From Phaseolus vulgaris (taxonomy: Eukaryota; Streptophyta; Magnoliopsida; Fabales; Fabaceae), in NCBI RefSeq assembly GCF_000499845.2, contig NC_023758.2:1596811-1660810 (forward strand): a stretch of DNA of 64,000 bases, given 5' to 3'. The translations under genes and the position numbers were made by a program. Below are positions 1 through 11,800 of the stretch, one piece after another; the first letter of the stretch is position 1; each line of letters begins with the position of its first letter. The notes under the pieces were generated by a model that was not told the origin of the DNA, ran no database searches, and worked only from the letters and a program-made list of their open reading frames with translations.

Positions 1-2254
1 ATTGCAGCAAGCAAGAGAAATGTTTAGGGTACATGAAATTAATGTTTTGAGCATGATTGGTGGTTAAATAAAAAAAGTGAACGTCAATGTCATTAGTTTT
101 ATTTAAAAGGAAGTGATTAAGGTGAGTTTGAATGAAAGAATTAAAGTTTAATGGCCTTGGTTTTATCAAATATCCATAAGAAATTCCGTGAAGAATCAAA
201 TCCATGTGGTTAGTTCGGGCCAGCAAAACATTTGGTAAAGCTAATTAAAAATTGGAACACGAGAATAAGCACTTTTGAAAGTAAAATGCGTGACACATGA
301 CCGTAGAATTTTTTCACTCCGAATCACTTTCACTATTTTAAAATCATAAGCCATGTTTGGATATTCCTTCTTATCAAATGCCTTTGCTTCTGTTTATTTT
401 TTACTCCATCACAGGGCTAATTATTCTCACTGAAAAATATTTTATCTAAAACTTATCATTCGATTCAAATTAATTTAAATTCACGTTCAATAATTTAAAA
501 CTTAACGCCTCTGTCAAGTTTTAAAGAATTAGCACAGATGCGTCACATGCAGCACAACACAACACAACACACACTTAAATTAAAGGAAATGGACTCGTTA
601 TACCCGTGACGTCTGTGAGCTTTTACTTGCCTAATAGTCTAATTATGTATCTAAAAATGTTTAAATTTAATTTTTCTTTTTCATAATTAAATAGAAATAT
701 GAGGCAGAGAAGTGAAAAGTACCTTTCAATATTCCCTTATGTTCGTGGTTAGGGATGCATATTCTTATTATTTGAATACTTCATTTTGTAAAATATTTTT
801 AAACCACAGTTTCTAAAAGTGATAGGTGACATAATTTATACCAACAACTATTTTTATTAGGCTATTATAGCAGACTGTTATCACTTCAAGAAAAATATGA
901 AATAAAAATCAATTTTTAGAAACTAAAATAATTAGTTGTAATAGTAACTTTCAACTAATTATTTTGGTATCTAAAAATTGGTTTTTATTTCATGATTTTC
1001 TTGTAGTATATATATAGAATTATAACTTGTAGTATTATAATCCTAAAATATTTTCTTCAATATTTTTGTTTTTTATTTTTATTTTTATTGATAATTCAAC
1101 AATTAATGTTATCTGTGAAGACAAAAAAAATAAAATTATGATGCATAAATATTTTAAAGAAAACAATTTCAAATTTTAGAGTGGTAAATTTATTTTTCAA
1201 TAATACTTTTTTTTCATATGATGTAAATGATTGTTGTTACTTGAAGTATCACCATAGCTAAAATGTCAAGTTGTACAATAATACTTAATATGAAAATTTT
1301 TATTTAGAAAAAAAAAATCTCTTTTGATTTTCTTTCTAAAGATTTTAAATTTTGTCAAAAACAATATAAATGAAAGGAATATAAGGCATAATATAAAGAA
1401 ACACAGAAGCTAGATAGGGATCTAAGTAATATAATTGTCTCTTTCATTTAAATTAAGTATGAGTTTATCGTTTATTTTTATAATGCAATAGATTTAAAGG
1501 GGTTTTGGAAATCTTAGGTGAATTGGATAGCAGAGCTTATCCGGAATCAGAATTTAATAGTAATTAGAAAAATCAATGATTAGAAGCCGCTAAAACTTAA
1601 AATATTTAGCATACATGCTATCCCAGTATTGTGGACTAGTGTAATAAAAAACAAAACATTAATGCTTTTTTTTATACATTAATGCTATTTTGATACCAAA
1701 GCATTTTCGTATATCTCATCATGTGTTTAGACATTAATAATAAACTAAGAGAAAAAGAAGGTATTGCTCTATAAAGAGTTCCTTCTAGGGGTCCAACAGG
1801 CAGTATTATGAAAGACCATTTTATTCTTCAACTAATTAAGAATTATAAATTAAAACATCTCACTGTCATATAACCAATCTCTAGTTTCTAAAATATCAGT
1901 TTTATGTGGTTTTTTATTAGAAGTTTTATTCGATTTAGTTTTAATATGGGGTTTTAAGTTTAATATCAATATTTTATACTTGTATAATCTTGTTTTCGCT
2001 AAAATGAGGTCGGTTGGAATCCGGATGAGCTACAAGTGATATCTCTTTCAACTCTAATGATTCAGCTTTCAAAGAAAGTGGAGACTCTACCTATAAAAAA
2101 ATACTCTGATGCTCAAGTCAATAAGTAAGAGCATCGAATTTTGGATATATAGGGAATATAGTGCTAAGACTCGAGTTGAGAGTATTCCATTTGATTCTGG
2201 TTTCTCCAGGTTTTAATGTGGCATATTATAGTATCTTTTCATAAAATCTAAATA
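1..2254. other. AT-rich intergenic DNA
   Basis: No convincing coding region is seen on either strand. The stretch is AT-rich with many stops in all frames. The only structured item recognised is the small foldback element at 882-1008, listed separately. Confidence 0.6.
882..1008. mobile_element. Small CACTA-type MITE (foldback)
   Basis: The element begins CACTTCAAGAAAA and ends with the near inverse TTTTCTTGTAGTA. Its two halves are imperfect inverted repeats over almost the full length; AAAATAATTAGTTG on the left pairs with CAACTAATTATTTT on the right. A 3-bp TAT lies on each side (879-881 and 1009-1011). CACTA-like ends plus a 3-bp target duplication are the marks of En/Spm-superfamily miniature elements. 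It has no coding capacity. Related sequence occurs near 21.7, 30.0 and 47.1 kb. Confidence 0.65.
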
Positions 2255-2600
2255 TCATGTATATAAATCAGAGTGTTCTGTAATATAACCGGAGCATTTA
2301 TGTAATATAATAAAGGATATCAAAGCATTTTTGTGATATAATGGTGGATATATGGATATTGCGCAAAACATTTATGTGATGTAATCAAAGATATTACGCA
2401 AAACATTATCACAAAGATATTACGCAAAACATTTATGTGATGTAATCGGGGATATTATACAAAACTTTTATGTGATATAATCGGGATATTACATAGCAAA
2501 ACATTTATGTAATATAATCGGTATGTTACACAGTATAATATTTATGTGATATAATTGAAGATATTATACATAACATTTATGTAATGTAGTCGAGAATATT
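2255..2600. repeat. Degenerate minisatellite, ~34-38 bp unit
   Basis: Roughly eight diverged tandem copies of a unit whose core reads like AACATTTATGTGATATAATC followed by a variable 'ggggatatta' part. Spacing between successive 'TTTATGT' cores is about 34-38 bases. Copies differ by substitutions and small indels, so the array is old. No reading frame runs through it. Confidence 0.7.
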
Positions 2601-2889
2601 CTGCATTAAAATCACATCCTGAGATTTTATTCACTAGATTAGATGTCACCCTTTAGGTCCAAATTACTGCGTTACTCGTTCAGGATATACGATCCAAGAC
2701 CGGCTTTTATGGTAGTACCATAACACAAGGATTGTTCTATTGTCTCTTCGAGTCGGCGAACTCGACCCATTGACCGAACAAGTCCCAAACGGTACAAATG
2801 TCTATGTGATGTTTGTTAAATTGAACTAATGTAATTGAGTTCATATTTTTCAATATACATACTATACTCCATATATTAGGTTGGATTCT

Positions 2890-3250
2890 AAGGAGGATGA
2901 ATCAGAGGGCTCAAAGGTTTGATTTTGTTAGGTACGAAGGGATAGATAACCCGCAGGATTTTGAAAAAGAATTGGATAAAATTTGGATCGGAAACATGAA
3001 GATCTGTGTTGGCAGACTAAAATCAACAAACAATAAAACATATCTCAAGTGGTGAGGAGGGAACGAAGAAGACTAGCACTTATGGGAGAGTCCATGAATT
3101 AACCAACATCGAGACAATACATCAAATCTTCGTCCTTAATGAATTGTATTTCATTCGTCAGAGATATTTGGGAGATGATGTTATACTGCTTGTAGCTGAA
3201 GGAGAAGAGAATATGATAAAGATTATTTAGGAGAATAGCGACTAACTATC
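2890..3250 (+). pseudogene. Decayed LINE-type ORF1 fragment (RRM-like)
   Basis: One frame from about 2894 reads ...RFDFVRYEGIDNPQDFEKEL, then DKIWIGNMKICVGRLKS, and stops near 3052. The layout RFxFVR(F/Y)...LEKELDKIWIGxxKI resembles the RRM-like N-terminal domain of plant LINE ORF1 proteins. A second piece near 3160-3230 reads YLGDDVILLVAEGEEN before another stop, resembling the segment that usually follows. The ORF is broken and no endonuclease or reverse transcriptase part is seen. The assignment rests on remembered family pattern; a host RRM pseudogene is the alternative. Confidence 0.45.
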
Positions 3251-5660
3251 AACACTGTTTGATTCAATCACATAGTGGGCAAAATAAACCACAATAAAGA
3301 ACATGAGGTTAGAGGTAGTATGCAGAGAGATCCCAATCCATCTATGGGGTACGAGTGCTTCACGAAAGTAGTGTCCACAATTGGAACTCTGATATCAATT
3401 AATAAAAATAATATCACAAGAATAAACTCTAAATCAATAACATTTATCAGATATCACACAAAGAACAAATAGCAATTATAGCTTTAATGAAATGTTCCTA
3501 AAGACCAACAAAGCTCTCATTAAAAATACTTTTAACATTTTCTTTTATTTTTCATTATCTTTTATAACATGAAAATATAGTTATTTGAAGTCAAATTATC
3601 TTTAGAATAAACACGAAATAAATATATTTCTTACTAAATGTTAATGGGTAAAAGGTACATATTGATTTTAAAAATAATATAAACGTGTATTTACTATTGA
3701 AAAGTGGGAAAATTACTTCTAGACGGTACACTAAAGAGGCACTTCAAAAGCAATAAAAAAATTGTAAGAGGAATGACTTTGGGAAATAGTGAGAATTTTA
3801 ATTGATTGATGCCAACCAGTAAAAAAGTCCTATATCCTCCATCGTGTTTGATTCTCACTTTCGAAGGTTCGTGAATTGGGGAAAAATTATCGTTGAAAAC
3901 ATTTTCGAATCGAAGCATGTTTTAAGATTCGAAAAGAACAAAAATTCTATATTATTCCATAATTTGTTCAAACTTCAAACTTCAAATCAAATATTCAAAC
4001 CCCGTCGGCCAGCCTAACAAGTCATGAGGATTAATAGGAAGCAAACATGTACAAGCAACAATGACCAGTCCTGAATCGGATAAAACTTGATATTTTATCC
4101 TCCCATTAAATTTGTAGTTTATTTTTATAATTTACATCTTGCATTACATATCATTAAGATAAAACCTTTTATAATATTATATATTAGTTTTTCCTTCTGA
4201 AACAATGATGAAGAATCTATGTATATATCGAGTAGAGTATGATTTTTTTAAAAACATAAAAAAATAGGCAAAATAAACATATTACTATTACGGTAGTTTA
4301 AATGAAGAATTTTAAGAATCATTATTTTTTAAGATAATTTGAAATGACTTAATGATAGAGTGTTAGGAAGTTTAAAAAGAAATTGATATTTTGGTAATTT
4401 TAGAAAATATTTTAATTATTTAAAGTTGTAAATTTTATATCTAAGAAGTAAATCTCTGAAACTCTATGTCAATTATTCTTCTTCGGTCTCTCTTTATCTC
4501 TCTATTCCCATTTTCTTCCTTTTATTTTTTCTTAATAGCATATCCTTCTCTAAATATGAAAATGGTAAGGATGACAATGTGAACCGAACCATACAGCATT
4601 GGTCTGCAAAATTTAATTTTGAAATCAAATTTCTTCTATCTCATCAATTTTAAAATTTAATTTTCATAATGTAAAAGTCAAAAAGAGAGAAAAAAATATT
4701 TCAAAATAACATTTCTTGACCGGTGTTTCTAGAACAACTATTTTGAAATTCAGGTTCTGAAATTAATGAGGTGTAAGAAGAAACACCTTTTTTTATTATT
4801 ATGCGTACTGATTCGGCCCTCTGCAAGTTGAGGATTATGCGAGGTGTTATCAAACAAGTCAGAGGCCAAAGTAGTGAGTCTAACACTGGTAATCAAAGAT
4901 ATATGAAATGGTTGAACATATTACAGAATCCAATTAATTTCACTAGTATTCCAATTAATGCCACTCATGAGTAGTGATGACCCCAATGAACTTCAATAAA
5001 AGACAAGACCAAACTGACGAAATATCACCAAGCCTAACCAAAAACTAAAATTGCCCGTAACTATTTTTTATCCAAACGTCAATACTTCAATTTACTTATC
5101 CAATACTGATACTAGGTTATCCAAAGCCAATACTTTTATTTCACCAATAAACATCTAAGAAGATCTAAGAAGGTATCTAGACCATTGACAAAATTGTAAA
5201 TTCCCTCCATATATAGAAGTAAAATCCTATATAGCTGCCATTATAAAAACACTCAGGCATATCTATAATATAAAAAATAGAAGCATTGTCCTCTGGTAAA
5301 CCAAAAATGGAGATTACCCTCTTTATGAATGACTCCAACAAAGGAACGAAATTGATATAATTCTAGCTTTGACAACAATTATTTATAATTTTTAAAATTA
5401 ATGTCCAAAAATTGTGTTCTTCTTTGAATACACATAACTGTAGTTATATACTTATTGTTTTATGAATTTCTATACATATGTAATCTTACAAGTCATAGCT
5501 AAAGTTAATTTGTATCATATCTAATACATGTATAGTATAGCTAACTATGTAATCGTTCAAGATAGCAACGAAAATAGCTTGAACTAGGTGCTAGGAAATT
5601 GTCAAACCTAAAGCAAAAATGACTTAAGCTAAATAATCGCTCGACGCACAAATTGAGATT
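3251..5660. other. Intergenic DNA, no gene recognised
   Basis: Only short open frames below 75 codons occur here, none with recognisable motifs or codon bias. The sequence is AT-rich with poly-A/T runs. Some stretches (about 4700-4900) have a more balanced composition and could be old transposon debris, but no family could be named. Confidence 0.5.
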
Positions 5661-5666
5661 CGTCCT

Positions 5667-5925
5667 ACTATCATGTTGGAGTCATAGTATATAAATGGAT
5701 ACAAAATTCATCTTATAATCCAGTTTTATGAGATTGAGTTAGACTTTAAAGTCCACTTCCTAATATGAGAGCTATTTAAAGTCTCTCCTATCGAGTGTTT
5801 GTTGGACTTATCAAGCCACTTGCTATCAGACCACCTATACATATATAGGTCTCACACACATGTTGTCACTCTCAGCGTGAGGATGTGAGTTGAAAATTCC
5901 ACATCAACTAAAGATCAAGTCATTT
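5667..5925 (+). mobile_element. TRIM-like retroelement fragment
   Basis: The stretch contains 'ATAAATGGATACAAAATTC', 'GTTTTATGAGATTGAGTTAG' and 'CTTTAAAGTCCACTTC', then 'CCACATCAACTAAAGAT'. The same ordered blocks recur at 45673-45810 and 60985-61110. This resembles a common legume repeat that behaves like a terminal repeat in miniature LTR element: a short LTR with a gene-free interior. Here the first LTR is truncated, and the start of another LTR copy appears near 5893. No coding capacity. Confidence 0.5.
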
Positions 5926-6586
5926 TTGAGAAGTCAATCATGTATGCAATGTGGGCATACAAGAAAATTGCTTGGACTACTTGATTGACACCAGTAGGTA
6001 TCAAAGCAAAAAAAACAAAAAACGAGAGTGCTTCCTTCATCTAGGTAACATGTGAGTTCCAAGAGTTGACCTGTGAACATGCCAACCTGGTGAAAACAGA
6101 AATTTGACATGGTGAGAGTCAATCTGTTACCATCAATAAGAGAGGCAATTCTCTCTTCAGAATCATTCCTCATGGGAATGTTATACGTTGTTGCAAGCTC
6201 TAAGATCCTTACTGATCCAATATATATTTATGAGTGCCGATAATAATATTAAGCAGAAACACAGATTTAACCAACACTATAAAACTTTCTAATTTTATGT
6301 AAGCAGTGTAAAACTGTTGCAACTACCTTATCCAGTAATGGGAAGCCAATTCACATTTATAGAACACATAAGTTCATTCCAAAACAATGTTCATGCTGAT
6401 CAATTTAACCTGAAAAGTTGCAATTAGAAGGATATGTTGTGTATTTTATTTATCATTCATACAAATGATTATGTTTCTCAATCGAACTACCCAAACCTCC
6501 AACAGGCTTCCTGCTTTACAGCATTAGCCACCATTTCGCGTCCAGCCAAACGTATAATCACAACTGATACATTCTCTAAAGTCTGT
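5926..6586 (-). other. 3' flank and probable 3' UTR of the NFD6-like gene
   Basis: This lies directly downstream of the stop codon at 6587. No independent gene is recognised. The minus-strand ORF at 5934-6173 has no known motif. NFD6-like loci often have spliced 3' UTRs, so part of this stretch may be transcribed, but exon limits cannot be set from sequence alone. Confidence 0.35.
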
Positions 6587-7182
6587 TCAAGTACCTGTTG
6601 GAAACAAAGACTCTATAAATACACAATTGAATTTTTTTTCTAAGGATTCCACATTACTTTTTCTCCTATTCATTACCGATCTATACTTTTAGTAAACTTT
6701 TTTCGGAAATCAACACGTAACCGTAGTGTAGAATATACAGAGAAAATAATAGTACATTGCAAGGAAAGAAACATGCCGCACTAATATAAGAAATAAAAAT
6801 TTTGGAAGGAAAGAGTACCCTGGGACAATTCGCAGCAAGCGCGCGATCCGACGGAGATGTGAGAAGTGAGACGAGCAGCGGCGTCAGCGCTGTGCAGAGG
6901 CAACAGCGATTGCGTGCAGCCGAGAATTCCAATTGTCCTGCAGAAATAAAACTATAATTTAGAAGAAAAAGTATTGAATAATTATAAAAAAATAGGTCAC
7001 AAGGAAAATGACCACAAGTTACCTTACCTGGGGAGTGTAAAGAGGGGGCGGCGAGGGTGGAGAAGGTGAGAGCGAAGGGAAGGGGAAGAAGAATGTTGAA
7101 GGCGAGAAGCAGAGGAACGAGTAGGTATGGTTCTTGCGGCGGAGAGTAACGACCTCGAGAGAGATCCACCGCGCCACGCCAT
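6587..7182 (-). CDS. NFD6-like: NFD6-like small mitochondrial protein
   Basis: Coding exons on the minus strand are 7182-7028, 6937-6819 and 6594-6587. They total 282 nt, encoding 93 residues plus TGA; all introns are GT-AG and the frame is kept. The N-terminus (MAWRGGSLSRSLLSAARTIP) is rich in Arg, Ser and Ala and lacks acids, as expected of a mitochondrial or plastid presequence. The conserved part, residues 57-92, reads LGCTQSLLPLHSADAAARLT and then SHISV..RACCELSQG, the hallmark of plant NUCLEAR FUSION DEFECTIVE 6-like proteins. In Arabidopsis NFD6 is needed for polar nuclear fusion; its biochemical role is unknown. The start at 7182 opens the targeting peptide; the in-frame ATG at 7236 would add 18 residues that do not look like a targeting sequence. 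The last exon supplies only eight coding bases. Confidence 0.85.
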
Positions 7183-7320
7183 TTCTTTGATTTTGCTCTG
7201 TCCGGAAATGGAACACGAGATTAGGGGTTTAGGCACCGTGTGAGGAAGAGCTAAACCCTAGTGTGGTTGTTGTCAGATCAACAAGCCCACATTGGACTGG
7301 ACTGGCCCAGAAAGATTGAG
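7183..7320 (-). promoter_or_regulatory. NFD6-like 5' region with telo-box and site II motifs
   Basis: Directly upstream of the start codon lie a telo-box (AAACCCTAG, 7253-7261) and two site II motifs, AGCCCA (7284-7289) and GGCCCA (7304-7309), which read TGGGCT and TGGGCC on the coding strand. This pairing is typical of plant nuclear genes for mitochondrial and ribosomal proteins and fits the predicted mitochondrial product. No clear TATA box is seen. The promoter is cut short by the MITE starting at 7356. Confidence 0.6.
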
Positions 7321-7355
7321 CAATGGCCCTTTTGTTACGGCGTTTTCTTCCTTTA

Positions 7356-7749
7356 GACCGTTTCTTCCTGCACCCCTACATTTTTCTTCCTGCACCCCCA
7401 CAATGTAATGCAAAGACAATAATATCCCTACTATTTTTTAAAAACCCTAAAATACACATAAAATTCACACTACTCTTTCTTCTTCCGGACAATGCAATTC
7501 GGTAATTTTACAAAATGGGAAATCCGCATTTATTTTTTAGCATTCTAGATTGGAAAATCCATAAATATTCCGGATTGATGAATCCGATAATCTCCCAGAT
7601 CCATCAATCCGTAACAAAAATTAGACTTCTAGATTCAGCAATCCGAAAATCAACAAGTTGCTTTCGAAATAAGGTGAAGGTCAGTTTTGGGATTTACAAA
7701 ATTGTGGGGGTGTAGGAAGAAAAACGTAGGGGTGCAGGAAGAAGCAGCC
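7356..7749. mobile_element. Mutator-type MITE, copy 1
   Basis: A 394-bp element flanked by an exact 9-bp duplication, CTTCCTTTA, at 7347-7355 and 7750-7758. Its ends are inverted repeats of about 46 bp: the left holds TTCTTCCTGCACCCCTAC then TTTTTCTTCCTGCACCCCCA, and the right is its inverse with a few mismatches. A 9-bp target duplication and terminal repeats starting with G indicate the Mutator superfamily. The interior carries short imperfect palindromes such as CCGGATTGATGAATCCG. There is no transposase, so it is non-autonomous. It sits about 170 bp upstream of the NFD6-like start codon. Copy 2 is at 48027-48574. Confidence 0.85.
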
Positions 7750-7758
7750 CTTCCTTTA

Positions 7759-8823
7759 TCACCTTACTTTTTTTTTTTATGAAAAGTTTTATTTATCTTT
7801 AATTTTATATTCTAAATTATAAAGTTAAAAAGTTATTTAATAAAAAATTTAAAATTCCAAACTTCGAACTAAATTATCAAATATCTTGTATATTATATAA
7901 TTTAAAATTTAAAATATATTTATATTTCAAACTTCACAATTTAAAATATAACTTTATATTTTAGATTATATAACTCAAAACATATTTGATAAAAAAAAAT
8001 TAAATTATTTCATTTAAAATTATATTTTAAATTGTATAATTCAAAACATCTACAGATTATATAATCTATAAATAAAAATAATAAACTTAACATTATTTTG
8101 GTGCGTAATTTTGGAATTAAGAGAATACGGAGGTAAAAGAAAAAACAATAGGAAAATAACGCCTTGCATATTAAATTAGTTATTAAGTTGAATGATGAAT
8201 TTTTTTTTAATATTTATTTTAATTTTATGTAAAATATTTAATATTTAAAGTAGGCGAGTAAATTAATCACATTGTTAAGAAGCTTTCACTTAAATTTTTA
8301 CTAAATAAAATTCATGAAATTCTATTAATAAGTCTCATTCATCAGATAACACAACCTTAATTAGTCAGACTATAAGATCTATATGAATTTCAACCAATGT
8401 GATGTTGTAGTGTTTATTAGTGACTGTAATGCGTTTTGCCTGAAGAGCATTGACTTCATTACAAAATTAGATATGCGATAAATTGTTGAACACTAAATAA
8501 ATATTTATTCAATAATAATTTTATCATAAAAGCCAATATTTTGTAAATTTATATTTGATAAATTTTACAATGAAACTTGTCTAAAAAATTGAGAAAATAT
8601 GAAGTCAAACTCCTTTATCATGTTAAACGAATGCTTCACGATGTACTGTAGTATGGTTTTAACTTTGAATAGCACAGGGAGTGCAATGACAAAACACGAT
8701 GTCTCCAACTCAATCTATACATTTTTTTTCATGGAGAGTACGCTCCAACAAGTTATGCCTACAACTATGGTTAAGACAGGAAAACTATCCACCCAATGGA
8801 GCGTAGTACACTTCCATAGATTC
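7759..8823. other. Intergenic DNA between NFD6-like and HOS15-like genes
   Basis: Strongly AT-rich, with repeated 'AATTTAAAATAT' patches around 7800-8080. No gene is recognised. The part next to 8824 must include the HOS15-like 3' UTR, since the minus-strand gene ends there. The plus-strand ORF at 8599-9000 lies largely opposite the last HOS15-like exon and is a shadow. Confidence 0.5.
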
Positions 8824-11800
8824 TTACATTCTGAAATCCAAAACGCAAACTGTATTATTGGCAAAACATGCAGCGATCTTGTTACCCTCCTTATTCCAGC
8901 ACACCTCGAAAATGCCGCCATCACCACTGTAGGTTTTAACGATCTTGCCTTCCTTCAAGGACCATATGAGCATCGATTTGTCAGGAGACCCACTGGCTAA
9001 ATACTCACCGTTGGGACTGAATGCAACAGAATATACACGATCTCTGTAGGAACAAATAAACAAAATTGGAATCAAGGGGATTGGTAATATTCAAAGAGAG
9101 TGAATTAACAGCCTCCTTTACTAAATTTGAAATGTTTTCTACCAAAAGAATCCAATTTGCAGGACCACGGGTATACATTTATCACCAGATAAACAAGAAG
9201 TTTGGATTCTAAGAAAATTCAATTAAGCTCGGTTGAAACTAAAATGGAACTTACAAGCTTCAAGCTGATGAGTCGCGTATAAAATTGATCACTTTCAAAC
9301 AAAAGGGAAAGAGGCTGGGAGGAGAAACTTAATGGTATGTACTGTATAGGCCGAGATGTGCTTGGCATACAATGAACACATCGGCCCTTAAAATATTTCC
9401 ATATCTACTAAGATTAGCTTAATTAGTCGGACCTAAAAGTCAAACTAATACAATAATGATATTGATATGACCCAACTTTACAAGAAGTTGAACACGAGCT
9501 CAAATGACTATTCAAGACTAGGTCAAACATCTGAGATGGAGACACAGGCTCCATCATCCATCAGAAGATCCTTAGGAGAAGAACAACCGGACATGGGACA
9601 GAGTATCAATTATTTTTCATTCTAGTATTTTTAAAACAATTTTAATTTGTAACCAATTGGGCTCACATTGACCCAATTAGAAAAAAAATAAGTTTATAGA
9701 AGATTACCCATGTGCTCACTTTGACCTAGATTCTAGAAGACTCACCCATGTACTCACATTTGACCTAGTTTCTATAAGCTTGTAACCATTTACGTCCCTA
9801 ACCTTCCTCTCTTCCTCTCCAAGGCACTTATATCTATGAATAGTGTCTTCCCTCTTGTAAATTACATTGACTTTTGAGTAAAGAAACTTTATCAGGGTGA
9901 TTTCCTGAGTGTTTTTCCAATTCTCTTTGAGTCTTATCTTGAGCAAAAGTTGCTTCTAAGTGGCGACTTCTCCCCCAAGTGGCGTGATTCACTACCATCT
10001 TCTCCATATCCATAAGCTTCCTCTCATCTTACTCTTTCCTTTATTTTCCTTTCATTTTCACCTATGTTCTTCCATTCTTTGGTTATGTCTCTTTTATATT
10101 CCGCCATTTATATTGGCTTCTCTTTAATTTCGTGCTCATCATCCATCATCTAGTATATTGCGTTTTTCCTTTGCTCTTTTGAAGAGAACACTCACACTTA
10201 CTTAACCACTTCTTAGTTAAGTTCGTGTGCAGTGACAATCTTCACTGAGTTTCACCATATCATGTTAATCATAAATCATAATCCAAGTGAAAATCCTAAA
10301 AACATGTGCAATTCTAAAATCAACTCACATAAGGTATTCATGCTAATCGGACTCGACACCCCATGAGTCCATCTTGGCTCTATAAATAAGTTAACCACAT
10401 CCATGTTCAGGTATGCTTTCTAATATCATTTATTTTTCCAACCACCGAATACTGAGTTCTAATTTGAGCATCGAAGAACCTTTTGCAGGTACCCTCTCCC
10501 ATCCCGGACCGAGGACAAAGATCGAGAGCAACCACGAACAAACAACTAAGGACATATACAAAAATCTCATCAAGGAGCGTTCATACAACAAAGACGATAC
10601 CTTCTCAGCCGAACAATTTATCTCATACATAAATAAAGCAAAGCTAAACAAACCATACCCGTGTCCATTCAAGTTGTAGACAAGTTTCCCAAGTTCCACA
10701 TCCCAGAGCTTTACTGTTGAATCAAATGATGCACTGCACATAAAGATGACTAGGTCGCTTAAAATAAACAAAAAAACTTAGTCTAGTATTAAGAAAAATA
10801 TATTAAAAAAACGCAAGGAAACATGATTGCATGTATATATGCACCCGCACATAGGTCATTGATCAACATAAAGCAAACTACAAGACAACAACATTACATT
10901 CGAGGGAAAAAAAGAGCTTTCAATTAGTGGATGATTATTTCAAGAATGTTCGACTCAAAGCACACACGGAGATTTGATAATAAACCAGAAGATTGTTTCA
11001 ATTACTCCTCGGGCTTTAAATAGAATGGCATCGAAATAAGGAAACTAAGATACTAACTTAAAAAGGAAAATTAGGACACTCATTAGAAACAGAATCAAAA
11101 CAGAAACTAATTATAGGGAAGTAGGAAATTAGTGGTCACATGCTGCATCACAGTTTTCTCTAGGAGTTTCTGAAACTGGCACAGCAAGATAAAATGCTAT
11201 ACATTGTCTGATCTAATACAATTTATTTTTAGATAATCACAAGTGTCCCATCATCAATTAAAAAGTTAACAACTACGAGCATTATGCACACATCAACTGG
11301 AATGGAATCAGTAACATGCCAAAGATGGCACAGGATTCTATAGTACCAAACAAGACGTTGCTAACAAATGCATTTTAAAAGCTCAAGAGAAATGAATCTA
11401 ACTTCAAGCAACTAACATACCTAGCCAACACCAAATTTTTATTAGGGTTATTTGTACCAGGACCAGTTGGGCTCCATCTGATAGTATATATCTCCTACAA
11501 AATAATTATTCAGTTTTCTAACTATCTACATAATATATGAAAAATTCAAAAGGAAATATAAATACACTGACATCAAGAAATATTCATAAATGGTACCTTG
11601 GAATGCTCCCTAAAATCATGAAGATATTTATCGTGTTTCATACTCCATACCTACAAAACAATAAATGGCAAACATACAGCGCACAAACACAATAATTTTA
11701 CAATTAGTTCAGCAAGAATACATATTTACCTGATAAAAAAATTCCATAAAAGGTCAGATTGCAAAATCCAGTACCAAAAAAAAAAGCTATTATATAATGA

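Noticed and set aside
6681..7169. 162-codon minus-strand ORF over the NFD6-like gene
   Set aside because: It reads through both splice sites in the wrong frame; the spliced frame gives the LGCTQSLLPLHS signature.
8599..9000. 133-codon plus-strand ORF
   Set aside because: Largely antisense to the last HOS15-like exon, which encodes clear WD40 sequence.
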